Source: Planctomycetota bacterium (GTDB lineage: Bacteria > Planctomycetota > SZUA-567 > H5-PLA8). From it: a stretch of DNA of 64,000 bases. The position numbers and the translations under genes are program-made. Under the pieces are notes generated by a model that was not told the DNA's origin, made no database searches, and saw only the letters and a program-made list of their open reading frames with translations. The stretch is from positions 2,847,201-2,911,200 of the forward strand of contig JABTUM010000001.1 of assembly GCA_015075375.1 (NCBI GenBank). The letters run 5' to 3'. Below, piece by piece: positions 34,285-44,300 of the stretch; the stretch's first letter is position 1; every line of letters begins with the position of its first letter.

Positions 34285-36072
34285 TTGAGCGACCCCGCCG
34301 CTTCGCCGGAACCTCCCGCCGCACCTCCGTGCAGCCTCGCCGACCGCGTCGTCTCGGCCACGCTGGCCATTGCCGTGGCGCACGGGCTGGCCAAGCTGCT
34401 GGGGATCGTCCAATGGAGCGTGATCGGGCACTACTACGGGATCAAGACGCTCACCACCGACGCCTTCGTGCTGGCCTTCGAAGGGATCATCTGGACGGTC
34501 TTCCTGATCGGGGAAGAATCGGTGGGCCCGGCGTTTCTTCCGGTCTTTACGAAGGCCAAGGATAAAGACGGCGAAGAGAAGGCTTGGCGCTTCACCAGCA
34601 CGCTGCTGAATGCCCAACTGCTCCTGCTGCTGCTTGCGGTCGGCGCGCTGATGTACTGGCCGCACGACGCGATCCGCGTGCTGACGTTGGGCGAAGAGAT
34701 CGGAGCCAGCGCCGAACGCGCGGAGCTGGCGGCGCACTTTCTGGTCTGGATGGCGCCGAGTCTCTTCGGGCTCTCGGTGGGCAGCCTGACCTACATGCTG
34801 CTGAACGGGTACAAGCGATTCTTCTGGCCGGCCTTCGCCGACGCGGCGCTGAAAGGCGCGCTGGTGGCGGGGCTGATCGCGGGGCGCGCGCTGGGCTTGG
34901 AAGCGGAAGCGCTGATCGTGGGGGTGCTGGCGGCGGGGGTGACGAAGCTGGCCGTGCACGTGCTGGCGCTTGGGCCGAAGTTCAAGGGCTACCGTCCGAT
35001 CCTGGATTTCTCGGACCCTCACGTGCGGCAGTTCGCGGTGCTGGTGGCGCCGCTGATCGTGGGCATCGTCTTCGCGAAGGTGCGCGACTACTTCAACAAT
35101 TTCTATGTGCTCAGCCAGCTAGGGGTGGGCCTTCTGGGGCTCAACAGCTTCGGGAAGAAGATTTTCAATGCGCTGGGCTGGCTGGTGCCCTATCCGCTTT
35201 CCATCGCCATGTTCCCGTTTCTGTGCGACTTGGTGGCGAAGGACGACAAGGACGCGCTGGGCGCTTTTCTGACGCGCGCCAGCCGCATGCTGCTGCTGGT
35301 CTTCATGCCGCTTGCCGCGGCGCTGACGACGCTCAGCGTGCCGCTCGCCCAGGTGCTCTTTCAGAGCGGCAAAGTGGACGCCGCGGCCGCCGCGCAAGCC
35401 GGCACGGTGAACGCCGTGTACTGCCTGGTGCTGCCGTTCTATGCGCTCGAATTTATCTTCATGCAGGCGTATTTCGCCGCGCACCGCACGATCTCGGTCT
35501 CGATCATCGGGATCGTCTTTTCGTCCCTCTCGATGGCCATCAGCTACCTGGGCGTAGTGACGTACGGGCTGACCGGCTTCGACGCGGTGCTGCTGGTGGC
35601 CGGGGGCTTTACGGCGTCACGCGCGCTCAAGACCATGGTGCTCGCGGCGGTGCTGCGCTGGAAGGGCCTGCCGCTCTTTCCGTGGGCCTCGACGGTTTCG
35701 TTTCTGTTCCGCGCGGCGATTCTAACGGCGGCCTGCGGGCTGGCCTGCTTGGCCGCGCGCGAGGCGCTGGAGCGCGTGATGCCTTCGCCAGCGGCGCCCG
35801 CCGCCGAGGCCGAAGCCGAGGAAGCAACCAAAACCGAAGCTTGGAAAACCGTTGAGCACGAAAAATCCGAAGCGGCGGAGACCCCGCCGCCGGCATCCGG
35901 GGGCGGGATGCGCGGGAAGCTGCGCGCGCTTCCGAAGCTGGCCGTGCCGGGCCTGGCGGCGCTGGTTGTCTTTTTGATCGGCTGCAAGCTGCTGCGCTTC
36001 GAAGAGTTCGACGAAATGATCGAGTTCGCGAAGGCGAAGCTGAAGAAGCGACGCGAGAAGGGCAAGACGTAG
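34285..36072 (+). CDS. murJ: MurJ-like lipid II flippase
   Basis: 595 residues with about 14 membrane helices of the MOP exporter superfamily. Segments such as FTSTLLNAQL-like FTSTLLNAQLLLLLLAVGAL, NGYKRFFWPAFAD and GLNSFGKKIFNALGWLVPYP match MurJ, which flips lipid II across the inner membrane for peptidoglycan synthesis. Between the last two helices is an acidic, Ala/Glu-rich linker of about 55 residues, followed by a helix and a Lys/Arg tail, not found in E. coli MurJ. A TTG start is used, with a weak GGACGGA upstream. Co-transcribed with tsaB is plausible. Confidence 0.85.
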   Translation: MSDPAASPEPPAAPPCSLADRVVSATLAIAVAHGLAKLLGIVQWSVIGHYYGIKTLTTDAFVLAFEGIIWTVFLIGEESVGPAFLPVFTKAKDKDGEEKAWRFTSTLLNAQLLLLLLAVGALMYWPHDAIRVLTLGEEIGASAERAELAAHFLVWMAPSLFGLSVGSLTYMLLNGYKRFFWPAFADAALKGALVAGLIAGRALGLEAEALIVGVLAAGVTKLAVHVLALGPKFKGYRPILDFSDPHVRQFAVLVAPLIVGIVFAKVRDYFNNFYVLSQLGVGLLGLNSFGKKIFNALGWLVPYPLSIAMFPFLCDLVAKDDKDALGAFLTRASRMLLLVFMPLAAALTTLSVPLAQVLFQSGKVDAAAAAQAGTVNAVYCLVLPFYALEFIFMQAYFAAHRTISVSIIGIVFSSLSMAISYLGVVTYGLTGFDAVLLVAGGFTASRALKTMVLAAVLRWKGLPLFPWASTVSFLFRAAILTAACGLACLAAREALERVMPSPAAPAAEAEAEEATKTEAWKTVEHEKSEAAETPPPASGGGMRGKLRALPKLAVPGLAALVVFLIGCKLLRFEEFDEMIEFAKAKLKKRREKGKT

Positions 36073-36083
36073 GGGTTTACCGC

Positions 36084-39000
36084 CTACTTGCCGACGGCCA
36101 CCGCCGCGCCCATGGCGTGGACTTCCACGCCGGCGTCCATGCGCCAGGCGCTCAGTTCGGCGACTCCTCCGGATTGCGCGTGACGTCGAGCCAGCCCGAG
36201 GCGCAGCACGCCGCCGGTGGGCGGCTTGTCCAGGCCCAGATCTTCCCAAGGAATCGCGATCTCCAGCGACCAGCCGTCGGAGCGTTCGCGCGCTTTGACG
36301 CGCGCGTGTCCGCGCCACGCGGCATCTTCGCCGCTGGCGTCCCAGAGGTGGCCGGCCGGATCGACGCGGTAGCGCTTCGGCGGGTCCTCGGCATGGGCCG
36401 CAAGACCGATCTCGAACCATTCGCCGTCGTGGAGCGCCTCGTCGCCGTCGGCGGCAGCCAACACTTTGGCCGCACGGTGGCGCGCATAATCCGGTTCGGG
36501 GCATTCGACCCCGACGATCAGGTGGGTCGGCGTGTGGCGGAGCTTTACATCGCTGAGGGCTTCGGCGGGGCTGGCATCGGCGCGGACAAGCCCAGCGATC
36601 TGCGGCGCTCCGCGCCACGTCTTCTCGTCCAGCACGCCGTCGAGCTGGAGGCCTTCCTCGCCGCGCGGCGGAATCAGAGCCACGGGCAGCGGGAGCGTGA
36701 AGTCGCGCGCCGGCGCGCCGCCGTCCAGGCGCAGGCGCACGATCCCGCCGCCCGCGAGCGGCAATTCTTTCAGCGGCGCGGAGAGCACGATCGTAAACGG
36801 AATCGGCTCGGGGCGGGTTCCCACGGGCGCCAAGCGTTCGGGCGCCAGCGGCGTGCGCAAATCAATGCGCCAAGGCTTGGGAATCTCGGGAACGACCTGC
36901 GGCGCTCCGGCAAGCCCCATGCCTTCGGGAACCAGACGCAATTCGTGGCGCACGCGGAGGAAGCCTTCGTCGAGGACGATCTCGGTCTGCCCTGCGTCGC
37001 GCTCGAGCCGCCAGCGCAGTTCCTTCGTGCGCACCGGGAACAATTGTTCGAAAGATGCGTGGCTCTTGAAGGCGTGGGCCGCCGCGCGCTGGCCGCTCAG
37101 CACGTCGGTGAGGACGATTCGGTATTCGCCGGGGGGCTCGTTGAGGCCGAGCTTGAGTTCGCCCTTCCATTCGCCGGCGTCGAGATGCAGGTCGCGCGCG
37201 TAATGCGGGAGGCGCTGGCCGTTGGGCGCAAAGATTTCAAGCCGTACGACGTGCCGCGCGGGCCGCTCCGACCCTTGGGCTCCGTCGCTCGTGGTTTGAA
37301 GGTGGACTTCGAGGCGGAACGCGCCGCGCGCGTCGATGCGGCGCACGCGTGCGAGGAGCTCCTGGACCCGGTAGGGCAGGGCGGCCAGCAGCGCCGCTCG
37401 ATCCGGCGAGGCCGCGATGTCGCAGGTGTGCTGCAACCCCAGATAGACGCCGCGGCGCAAGTCGTACCAGTGGCGCCGGCCTTCGGCGCGGATGCGCACG
37501 AGCGGCTTGCCTTCGGCCGGTCCCAGCAGCCCGAAGACGGACGCGTCGCCGTCGCGCCATTGAGCGGCGCTAAGGGCCGGGGGCGCTACGCCGAGTTCGC
37601 GGACGGCCGCGGCGGCCGGCGCGCCCAAGGATGCTTCCAGCAGATCGCCCACGATCTTGCGCAGCGCGTTTCCGCCACCGGGAGGGACCGCGTAATCCTG
37701 CACAGACAGGTTGAGGTACATCAGGCGTCCCAAGCCGTGGCGCTTGCTGAGCATCGCCGCCGCTCCGCCGCGCGCGCGCGCGAAACTCCACGCGCCGGCA
37801 GCGCGGACGCCGGGTTCGACGGCGCGCAGATCGGGATCTTCGGGGATGCGCGGCTGGGCGCTGACCGGATCGAGCCACTGCAAGCGGGCGTCGTCGGCGG
37901 AGCCGACGAGCCGGCCGTTCAGTTCGTAGGACCAGTAATCCACGCGCTGCACGCCGAAGGCGCGGTCGAGCGCACCGGCGGGGCCGTCGTGCGGCGGGAG
38001 CGGGCGGCGCTTGCCGTACGCATCGAAGAGGCCGCACTGCGCGTCGGCCAGCACGATGCCGCCGGCATGTGCGTATTCCAGCAGCGCCTCGGCGGTCTCG
38101 TCGCCGATGCAAAGGACTTTGGGCAGGATCAGGAGCTTGGCGGTGAGTTTGCCGGCCGCCACGTCCTCTTCGCGGACGAAGCTGGGCGCGTAGCCCAGGT
38201 CGCGCAGCAGCATCCACCATGCTTCCAGCGCGCGCGCTCCGCTGTTACGCGCGGCGTCCTGACCGGCGCGGCTACGCCATTCGGAACCGTCGAGAGCGCT
38301 ATCGAGCATGCCATGGACGGCCAGCGAGCGCGGCGAGTACAGAATGGCGACGGCATCGCGATGGCGCGGCCAGTCACGGGCCAGCGTTCCGAGTCCTGCA
38401 TTGAGGAGGCCGAGTTCGTCGCGCAAGGCGGGCTGTTCGCCGTGGCCGCGCAGCACCAGCCCGTGGCCGCCTTCGAGCCACGCCGTCCAGAGCGCGCGCG
38501 CGGGGCGAGCGCCGCCGGCATCGAGGGGCGTCCAGATGCGCGCATGGGGCGCGAGGTCTTCGAGCAACGCGGCTTGAACGCCGGCACGCTGGGGCAGAAA
38601 CCAATCCAGCGCATCGGACAGCGCCGCGTAGTCGAGCCCGCCCCAAGCCGACGGCGCGCTCAAGCCGGTGGCGCCGACGGGCATTCCCGGCGCGAGGCGC
38701 TGAGCTTCGGCGCGGTACTCTTTGAGCAAGCGGGCAAAGAGGAATCCGTCGAACGCGCGGCGGTCGGCCCACGCGGTGAAGTTCTCGCCGCCGGGGGCTT
38801 GCAGTTCGCCGGGCTTCAGTTCGAAGTACGGCCGCCCGTCGCGTCGCGGGAGTCGCGCGTCGGGATCGCCGGCTTGCAGCCACGCCATGCGCTGCGCGAA
38901 GCGCGGCTGCGTTGCGGCCTGAGCGGCGGAGGTGTCCGGCGCGTCCACTTCGGCCCACGCGGAAAAGCGCGTCTCCCAGGCCGCGTTGAGCGATTCGAGT

Positions 39001-39902
39001 TTGGCGTAGCGGCGTTGGAGCCAGGCCTGAAAGACGGCGCGTTCGGAACCGGCCAGCGATTCGTCGGCCGGGAGCGTGAGCGCATCGCCCAGCGAGAAGG
39101 CGTTCGGACCGCCGGCCAGTGCGGCGTCGATTCCCGCGGCCATGGCGCGGCGCATGGCGTCGAGCGCGGCGGGCGCCAGGCGATCGGGCGCGCTTAATGG
39201 GTGCTCGGCAGCGGAAAGAATTTCGGCGACGCGCGCGCGGGGCGAATGGGCGGGCGTTGGGGCGGGCAATCCCGCGCCGCCCGCAAGTAAGCCGGCTTCG
39301 GGAAAAGCTTCAAGCTGCGCGGCCCACGCGGCGTCGATCGGCTTGTCCGAGGGCGTCAGCCAGACGGCGTAGTCCTGCGCATCGGCGGCGCCCAGCAGCG
39401 TGAAGGACGCCTCGGCCACCGGCTGCCACGCGGGCGGTTCGCGATCGGGTCCGAGGTCGGCTCCGCAAAGCGCCACAATGCGCTGGCGCGCGCCGAACTC
39501 GCCCGTCACGTTTAGCGCGAAGCGGACGCGGCGCGAAGTGTCTTCGGGCGGTGTGATCTCGACGGCGCTGGCCACGCGGCCCGCGGCATCGACCCACAGC
39601 AAGCGCAAACGGTAACCCGGCCACGCACCTTCGAGCACACCCTTCAACGCCTCGCCGCCGCTCACGCGGTCGCCGTCGAGCTTCAAAGCCAGCGTGGGCA
39701 ACGGAGCGGCAGGCGCATCGAGCGCCGGTGCGGCCGGTTCGGCGGTTGGCGCGGGCATGGCGGCCGTGCGCGAGCGGCAACCGCTTGCGGCGGCCAGCAG
39801 AGCCAGCAGCAGTCCGGCGGCCATCGCGCCGAGCGGCTTATTCAAACGCCGGGGAGCCGGTGAATCCTTCGCGCACCCCCCCGGACGCGCGTTAGGTAAC
39901 AT
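36084..39902 (-). CDS. GH42-like lipoprotein with C-terminal carbohydrate-binding domain
   Basis: About 1272 residues. The hydrophobic run LLLALLAAASGC near residue 40 is a lipoprotein signal, so it is anchored in the envelope. Residues about 280-560 look like a GH42-type TIM barrel: WLQRRYAKLESLNAAWETRF is very typical of that family. A trimerisation-like domain follows (LPKVLCIGDETAEALLEYA). Beta-sandwich regions lie in the middle, and residues 1080-1272 resemble a CBM9-like module (LDGVLDEKTWRGAPQ, then WSLEIAIPWEDLGL). Presumably it binds and cleaves galactosides at the surface. The start is uncertain: ATG at 39902 has no ribosome binding site, and ATG at 39824 is an alternative that starts just before the signal. 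Confidence 0.75.
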   Translation of the reverse strand: MLPNARPGGCAKDSPAPRRLNKPLGAMAAGLLLALLAAASGCRSRTAAMPAPTAEPAAPALDAPAAPLPTLALKLDGDRVSGGEALKGVLEGAWPGYRLRLLWVDAAGRVASAVEITPPEDTSRRVRFALNVTGEFGARQRIVALCGADLGPDREPPAWQPVAEASFTLLGAADAQDYAVWLTPSDKPIDAAWAAQLEAFPEAGLLAGGAGLPAPTPAHSPRARVAEILSAAEHPLSAPDRLAPAALDAMRRAMAAGIDAALAGGPNAFSLGDALTLPADESLAGSERAVFQAWLQRRYAKLESLNAAWETRFSAWAEVDAPDTSAAQAATQPRFAQRMAWLQAGDPDARLPRRDGRPYFELKPGELQAPGGENFTAWADRRAFDGFLFARLLKEYRAEAQRLAPGMPVGATGLSAPSAWGGLDYAALSDALDWFLPQRAGVQAALLEDLAPHARIWTPLDAGGARPARALWTAWLEGGHGLVLRGHGEQPALRDELGLLNAGLGTLARDWPRHRDAVAILYSPRSLAVHGMLDSALDGSEWRSRAGQDAARNSGARALEAWWMLLRDLGYAPSFVREEDVAAGKLTAKLLILPKVLCIGDETAEALLEYAHAGGIVLADAQCGLFDAYGKRRPLPPHDGPAGALDRAFGVQRVDYWSYELNGRLVGSADDARLQWLDPVSAQPRIPEDPDLRAVEPGVRAAGAWSFARARGGAAAMLSKRHGLGRLMYLNLSVQDYAVPPGGGNALRKIVGDLLEASLGAPAAAAVRELGVAPPALSAAQWRDGDASVFGLLGPAEGKPLVRIRAEGRRHWYDLRRGVYLGLQHTCDIAASPDRAALLAALPYRVQELLARVRRIDARGAFRLEVHLQTTSDGAQGSERPARHVVRLEIFAPNGQRLPHYARDLHLDAGEWKGELKLGLNEPPGEYRIVLTDVLSGQRAAAHAFKSHASFEQLFPVRTKELRWRLERDAGQTEIVLDEGFLRVRHELRLVPEGMGLAGAPQVVPEIPKPWRIDLRTPLAPERLAPVGTRPEPIPFTIVLSAPLKELPLAGGGIVRLRLDGGAPARDFTLPLPVALIPPRGEEGLQLDGVLDEKTWRGAPQIAGLVRADASPAEALSDVKLRHTPTHLIVGVECPEPDYARHRAAKVLAAADGDEALHDGEWFEIGLAAHAEDPPKRYRVDPAGHLWDASGEDAAWRGHARVKARERSDGWSLEIAIPWEDLGLDKPPTGGVLRLGLARRHAQSGGVAELSAWRMDAGVEVHAMGAAVAVGK

Positions 39903-40111
39903 GTGCACGTATGGTACGGACGAACCGAGCGAATTCCACGCAGGGTTTGGGTTTAGCCGTTCAGAATCGGAATTCTGGTCGGCGGTCTTAGCTAACGTAA
40001 GCCTAATCGGCCGCTCAGAACCCGATGGTTTCCCAAACGCAAAGCCCAACGGACGGGCCTCCCCCCACGGAAGTCCAATCGGCCCGGAGCTGGGACCCGG
40101 AGCCGTATCCT

Positions 40112-40139
40112 TGTTTGTCCTGGGGGTTTACATACAATC
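40112..40139 (+). promoter_or_regulatory. Putative promoter of the M20 amidohydrolase gene
   Basis: TTGTTT (40112-40117), 16-base spacer, TACAAT (40134-40139). It lies in the 306-base divergent gap between the GH42-like lipoprotein and the amidohydrolase, which contains no other gene that I can support. Confidence 0.4.
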
Positions 40140-40208
40140 GAAGCGGCCGCAGGGTCACGCGCACGCGTGAACTTGCGGGATTCCCCCATATAAGGATTCG
40201 GCGCTTCG

Positions 40209-41375
40209 ATGAGCACTCCCTTAGCGTTTGCCCAAGAGATCGAGCCGGAGATCGTCGAAATCCGGCGCGACTTTCACCGCCATCCCGAGGTGGCGTTCGA
40301 AGAAGTGCGCACCAGCGGGAAAGTCGCGGCGTACTGCGAGCAACTGGGCCTCAAGGTGTTGCGCGGCGCGGCGAAGACGGGCGTGATCGCGGAACTGAAC
40401 GCCGACCGTCCGGGTCCGATCCTGGGCCTGCGCGCGGATATGGACGCGCTGCCGATCCACGAAGAGAACGAGATCGAATACCGCAGCACCTTGAACGGCA
40501 AGGGGCATATGTGCGGGCATGACGCGCACACGGCGATGCTGATGGGCGCCGCGAAACTCCTGGGTAAGTACAAGGACCGGATTCACGGCCGTGTGCGGTT
40601 CTTCTTCCAGCCGGCGGAAGAGATTCCGCAAGGCGGCGCGAAGAAGCTGATCGAAGAAGGGCATCTGGATGGCGTCGCGGAGATGTTCGGGCTGCACGTC
40701 AATCCGCTGCTGCCCACCGGTGTGCTGGGATTGAAGGACGGCGCGACCATGGCCAGCATGGACCGCTTCGAGTTGCTGGTCGAAGGCGTCGGCGGTCACG
40801 GCGCGATGCCGCACCAGACGCACGATCCGATCGTGACGGCGGCCGAGATCGTCCTGGCTCTACAGACGATCGTCGCGCGCCGGATGGACCCGCTGGAGCC
40901 GGGCGTGGTGACGGTGGGCAAGATCGAGGCGGGCGAAGCGTTCAACGTGATTCCGCCGCGCTGCAAGCTGGTGGGCACATGCCGCAGCCTCTCGAAGGAC
41001 GTATGGCAGAAGATTCCCGAATGGATCGAGACGATCGCGACGGGCATTGCGCGCGCGCACGGGCTGGACGCGAAGCTGGAGTACACGCGCGGCACGCCGG
41101 TCTTGAACAACACCGCTCCGGCGGTTGAGGAGATGGGTGCGGCCTTTCGGAAGCTGGGCGGGCGCGATACGCGGATCCGGGCCACCATGGGCGGCGAGGA
41201 CTTCGCGTATTATCTGGAGCAGGTGCCGGGCTGCTTCGGCTTCCTGGGCGCCGGCGACGGCACGCCCGCGACGGGCTACTGCTGGCATCATCCGAAGTAC
41301 AACATCGACGAGCGCGCGCTGGCCTGGGGCAGCGCACTGTTCGTGCAGTTGGTGCTGGACCGGGCGGGGAAGTAA
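40209..41375 (+). CDS. M20-family amidohydrolase (hippurate/N-acyl-amino-acid hydrolase type)
   Basis: 388 residues. HMCGHDAHTAMLMGAAKLL, FFFQPAEEIPQGGAKKLIEEG and GGEDFAYYLEQVPG contain the metal and catalytic residues of M20D enzymes, and an intervening dimerisation domain is present. The length matches HipO/AmhX (about 390). It should cleave N-acyl amino acids or acyl-amides in the cytoplasm. There is no signal peptide. AAGGA lies 13 bases before the ATG, rather far. It sits between two large glycosidases, but is transcribed against both, so this need not be functional. Confidence 0.9.
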   Translation: MSTPLAFAQEIEPEIVEIRRDFHRHPEVAFEEVRTSGKVAAYCEQLGLKVLRGAAKTGVIAELNADRPGPILGLRADMDALPIHEENEIEYRSTLNGKGHMCGHDAHTAMLMGAAKLLGKYKDRIHGRVRFFFQPAEEIPQGGAKKLIEEGHLDGVAEMFGLHVNPLLPTGVLGLKDGATMASMDRFELLVEGVGGHGAMPHQTHDPIVTAAEIVLALQTIVARRMDPLEPGVVTVGKIEAGEAFNVIPPRCKLVGTCRSLSKDVWQKIPEWIETIATGIARAHGLDAKLEYTRGTPVLNNTAPAVEEMGAAFRKLGGRDTRIRATMGGEDFAYYLEQVPGCFGFLGAGDGTPATGYCWHHPKYNIDERALAWGSALFVQLVLDRAGK

Positions 41376-41381
41376 CGCCGC

Positions 41382-44300
41382 CTAGCGCTCGCCATCCAAC
41401 AACTTGATCTTCACCGCCACGTCGCCGGCAATCACGGGCAGCGGGACGTTGAGCATCGCGGCCGGGCCGCGGGGAGCGGCGGCGGGCAGTTCGGCGACGG
41501 TGGTCGCTTCGAGCCGGCCTTCGCGCGTGCTCCAGAATTCCACTCGATACTTTCCGCGCCGCAGGCTCGGGACCAGCAGGGTGGCTCCGCGGGCGAGCGG
41601 GATGCCTTCGGTCCGGTGCGGTACGAGCGGATGGTAGATCCACACGTACGCGCGGCGGTCGGAGCGCAGTGCGCGGGCGAGCAGCGGCTGATTGTGGCTC
41701 TGAATCGGCAGCAACTCCGGCTCGAGCGGCGATTCGCCGGCCGCGGCGCGGAGATCTTCGCCTTTCAGGTATTCGGCCAAGGCGCGGTACTCGCCGTAAC
41801 GGTCGTCGAAGTGAAGGTGCAGCCACCACCAGTAGCCGGTGGCTCCGGCGAGCGGCTGGACCAAGCTGCCCCACAGTCCCGTGTGCAGATCGGCGTCGAG
41901 TTGCGTGCGCGAGTTGTGTTCGACGAGGCGGCCTTTCTCCCACTTCACGCCCAGCCAGTGGCGGCCCTGTTCTTCGACCAGGACCGGTTTGTTGTGCTGC
42001 TTCATGCCGCCGCGAAAGACTCCGCCGCCCCACTGATTGCCGGCCCAGAATTCGGCGAGCGCCGCCGACGCATCGTTTTTGCCTTCGGCCAGTTCGTCGA
42101 AGGCCGAGTACGCGTTGCTGGCGGCGACGTCGATCTCGGGCAGACCCAGCACGCCGTACCCGCGGACCGGATGGCTGAAGTGCGTCGCGACGAGATGCTT
42201 GTTCGGATCGACGCTCTTCAAGTAGCGGGCCATGCCGGAGTGCCAGCTTTCCATCTGCGGAGCGGGTCGGTCGGGCTGGCCTTCGTGGACCATGCCGAGG
42301 CTGATGCGGTACTCGTCGGTGAATTCCAGTTCGCTGAACAGGTCCCAGGCGAGGACCGCGGAACTATGCCCCCAGCGGGCGGCGACGTAGCGCAGGTAAT
42401 TGAGGTGGAAGATTTTCGCGTCGGCTTTGGAAAAGAATTCGGCGGGGGATTCGAGCGGTCCGCCGAAGCGCGTACTGTAGGGATTGTGCGCCCACTCGGT
42501 ATCGATGGCGTGCGAGAACTGGCCGTGGTTGTTCAAGCATAAACTCACGCGTACACCGGCGCGTTCGCAGGCGTCGAGGACGTGGTCCATGCGCCACGCG
42601 TTGAGCAGGTTGTACTTGCCCAAGCCCTGGTAACCCGGCCAATCGCGCCGCCACTGCAACGCGCCCCACCATGAGCACATCCAGATGCGCGTCCAAGTAA
42701 TCCCCGCGTCCTGGAACTTGGCGAGGTATTCGTCGTACTGGTACGTCCCGCGTCCTTCGATGCGCGGGATGATCTGGCCTTCCCATTTGGGATCCTTGTA
42801 CGGCAGCCGGTTGTCGCTGGGACTGCGCAGACATGGGCCCAACGCGTAGTAGAAGCTGCCGTCGTCGAAGCGGAAATGGCGCCGGTCGGCGTCGGTTCGG
42901 ACGAAGCCGCGCCAGCCTTCGCTCTTGCCGCGCACCGTAAAGGCTGCGTTCCCCAGATCCAGGACGGCAGCGACTTCCCCAGGCTTCCATTTCAGGCGTT
43001 CGACGCGCCGCCGTCCGCCGCCGTCGCGGTTTTCGTATTCGTAATGCCAGTCGTCGGGATTCCGGGGCATGGCCCGGTAGGGGCGGCCGTCGTTGGTGAA
43101 GCGCCAATCGCGCGCCCAGTCCTGGCTCGAGACCAGCCAGGCTCCGCCTTCACGGAGTTCGAAGCGTACGCCATGCACGCCCGGTTCCAGCGCGCGGTAG
43201 CGCACGGTCCAGTGTTCGTCGCCGACCGGTTCGACCCGTTCGTGCCCGGTCGCTTTGTCTTCGCTGCGTCGGCAGTCCTGATCGAAGAAAGCCGGCACGG
43301 CCACGGTCTGCCCCGAGGGCGTGGCGATGAACGCTTGCAGGTCGGCCTCGCGCGGATCGAACGGATTGGCGTAACTCTTGTCGAGATTCAGTTTGACGGT
43401 CCAGACTTCGCCGATGCGCAGCTCTTTTTGGGGCGCGTCCCGCAGCGTGAGCGCCGGCGGGCGAGCGATCTCCGCGCGGTCGAAGCGCACGGCGCGGACC
43501 GCCAGGATGCGCACGTCCACCGGCTTATCGGTGTGCGTCGTGTACACATGGATGCCGATCTCGCGGATTCGCCCTCGGCTGTATCCCGTCCACGGTTTGG
43601 CGTGTTCGATGCCGCGCAATTCCTGCGCGTTCCGTTCGGTCAGGTCGAGCACGCAGGTGCTCGTGTCGCCGGGGCGCAGCAGGCCCGGGAGCAAGGTCTG
43701 ATACCAGAGTTCGTCGCGGTCGCGCAGATGCACGCCTGCGCGAAGGTCGGCGGGGGCATCCGGCGGCAGGGCGACCTCGAAGAGCAGCGCGTCGGCGGCG
43801 TGGAAGTGATCGGGCGCCGGGCCGTCCCAAGCGGCGGCGGGAAACAGCAAAGGCTTCAAGACCGAGACGGAGCCTTCGCGTCCGGGCGCCACGGCGCGCA
43901 GGGCCTCGCCGTTCGCGGCGGCCTCCGGTTCGACGCGCGTGCTCGATCCGGCTTCGGCGCGCCAGCGCCCGCCCATCGCTTCGGCCACGGGATCGTTGAG
44001 CGGAACCTGCGAGATCGTCTGCGGCGCGCGCGCGAGCGGATGCAACGCGTGGAGCGCCAGTTCGTGGTGTGCCAGCGGCGGCCAGGTGCGCGCGGCGGCG
44101 GCCAGCCGCGCATGCAGCAACGGTGCGGCCGTGGCGTTCAGGCGCACCGAGACCAGACAGCCGTCGACGGCCCGGGCGCGTCCCCAGCGCGCCAGCGCGT
44201 AGCGTGCCGCGCGCAGGCAGAACGATTGCCCGTCCGGCGTATCGAAAAGCGCGCCCGGTCCCGCGAGGGGACCGCCGCAGGCTCGGTTGAGCGGGTGGGC

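Noticed and set aside
36117..39197. Long open frame opposite the GH42-like lipoprotein
   Set aside because: Arg/Gly/Ala-rich text without motifs or ribosome binding site; the minus-strand protein has signal peptide and recognisable domains.
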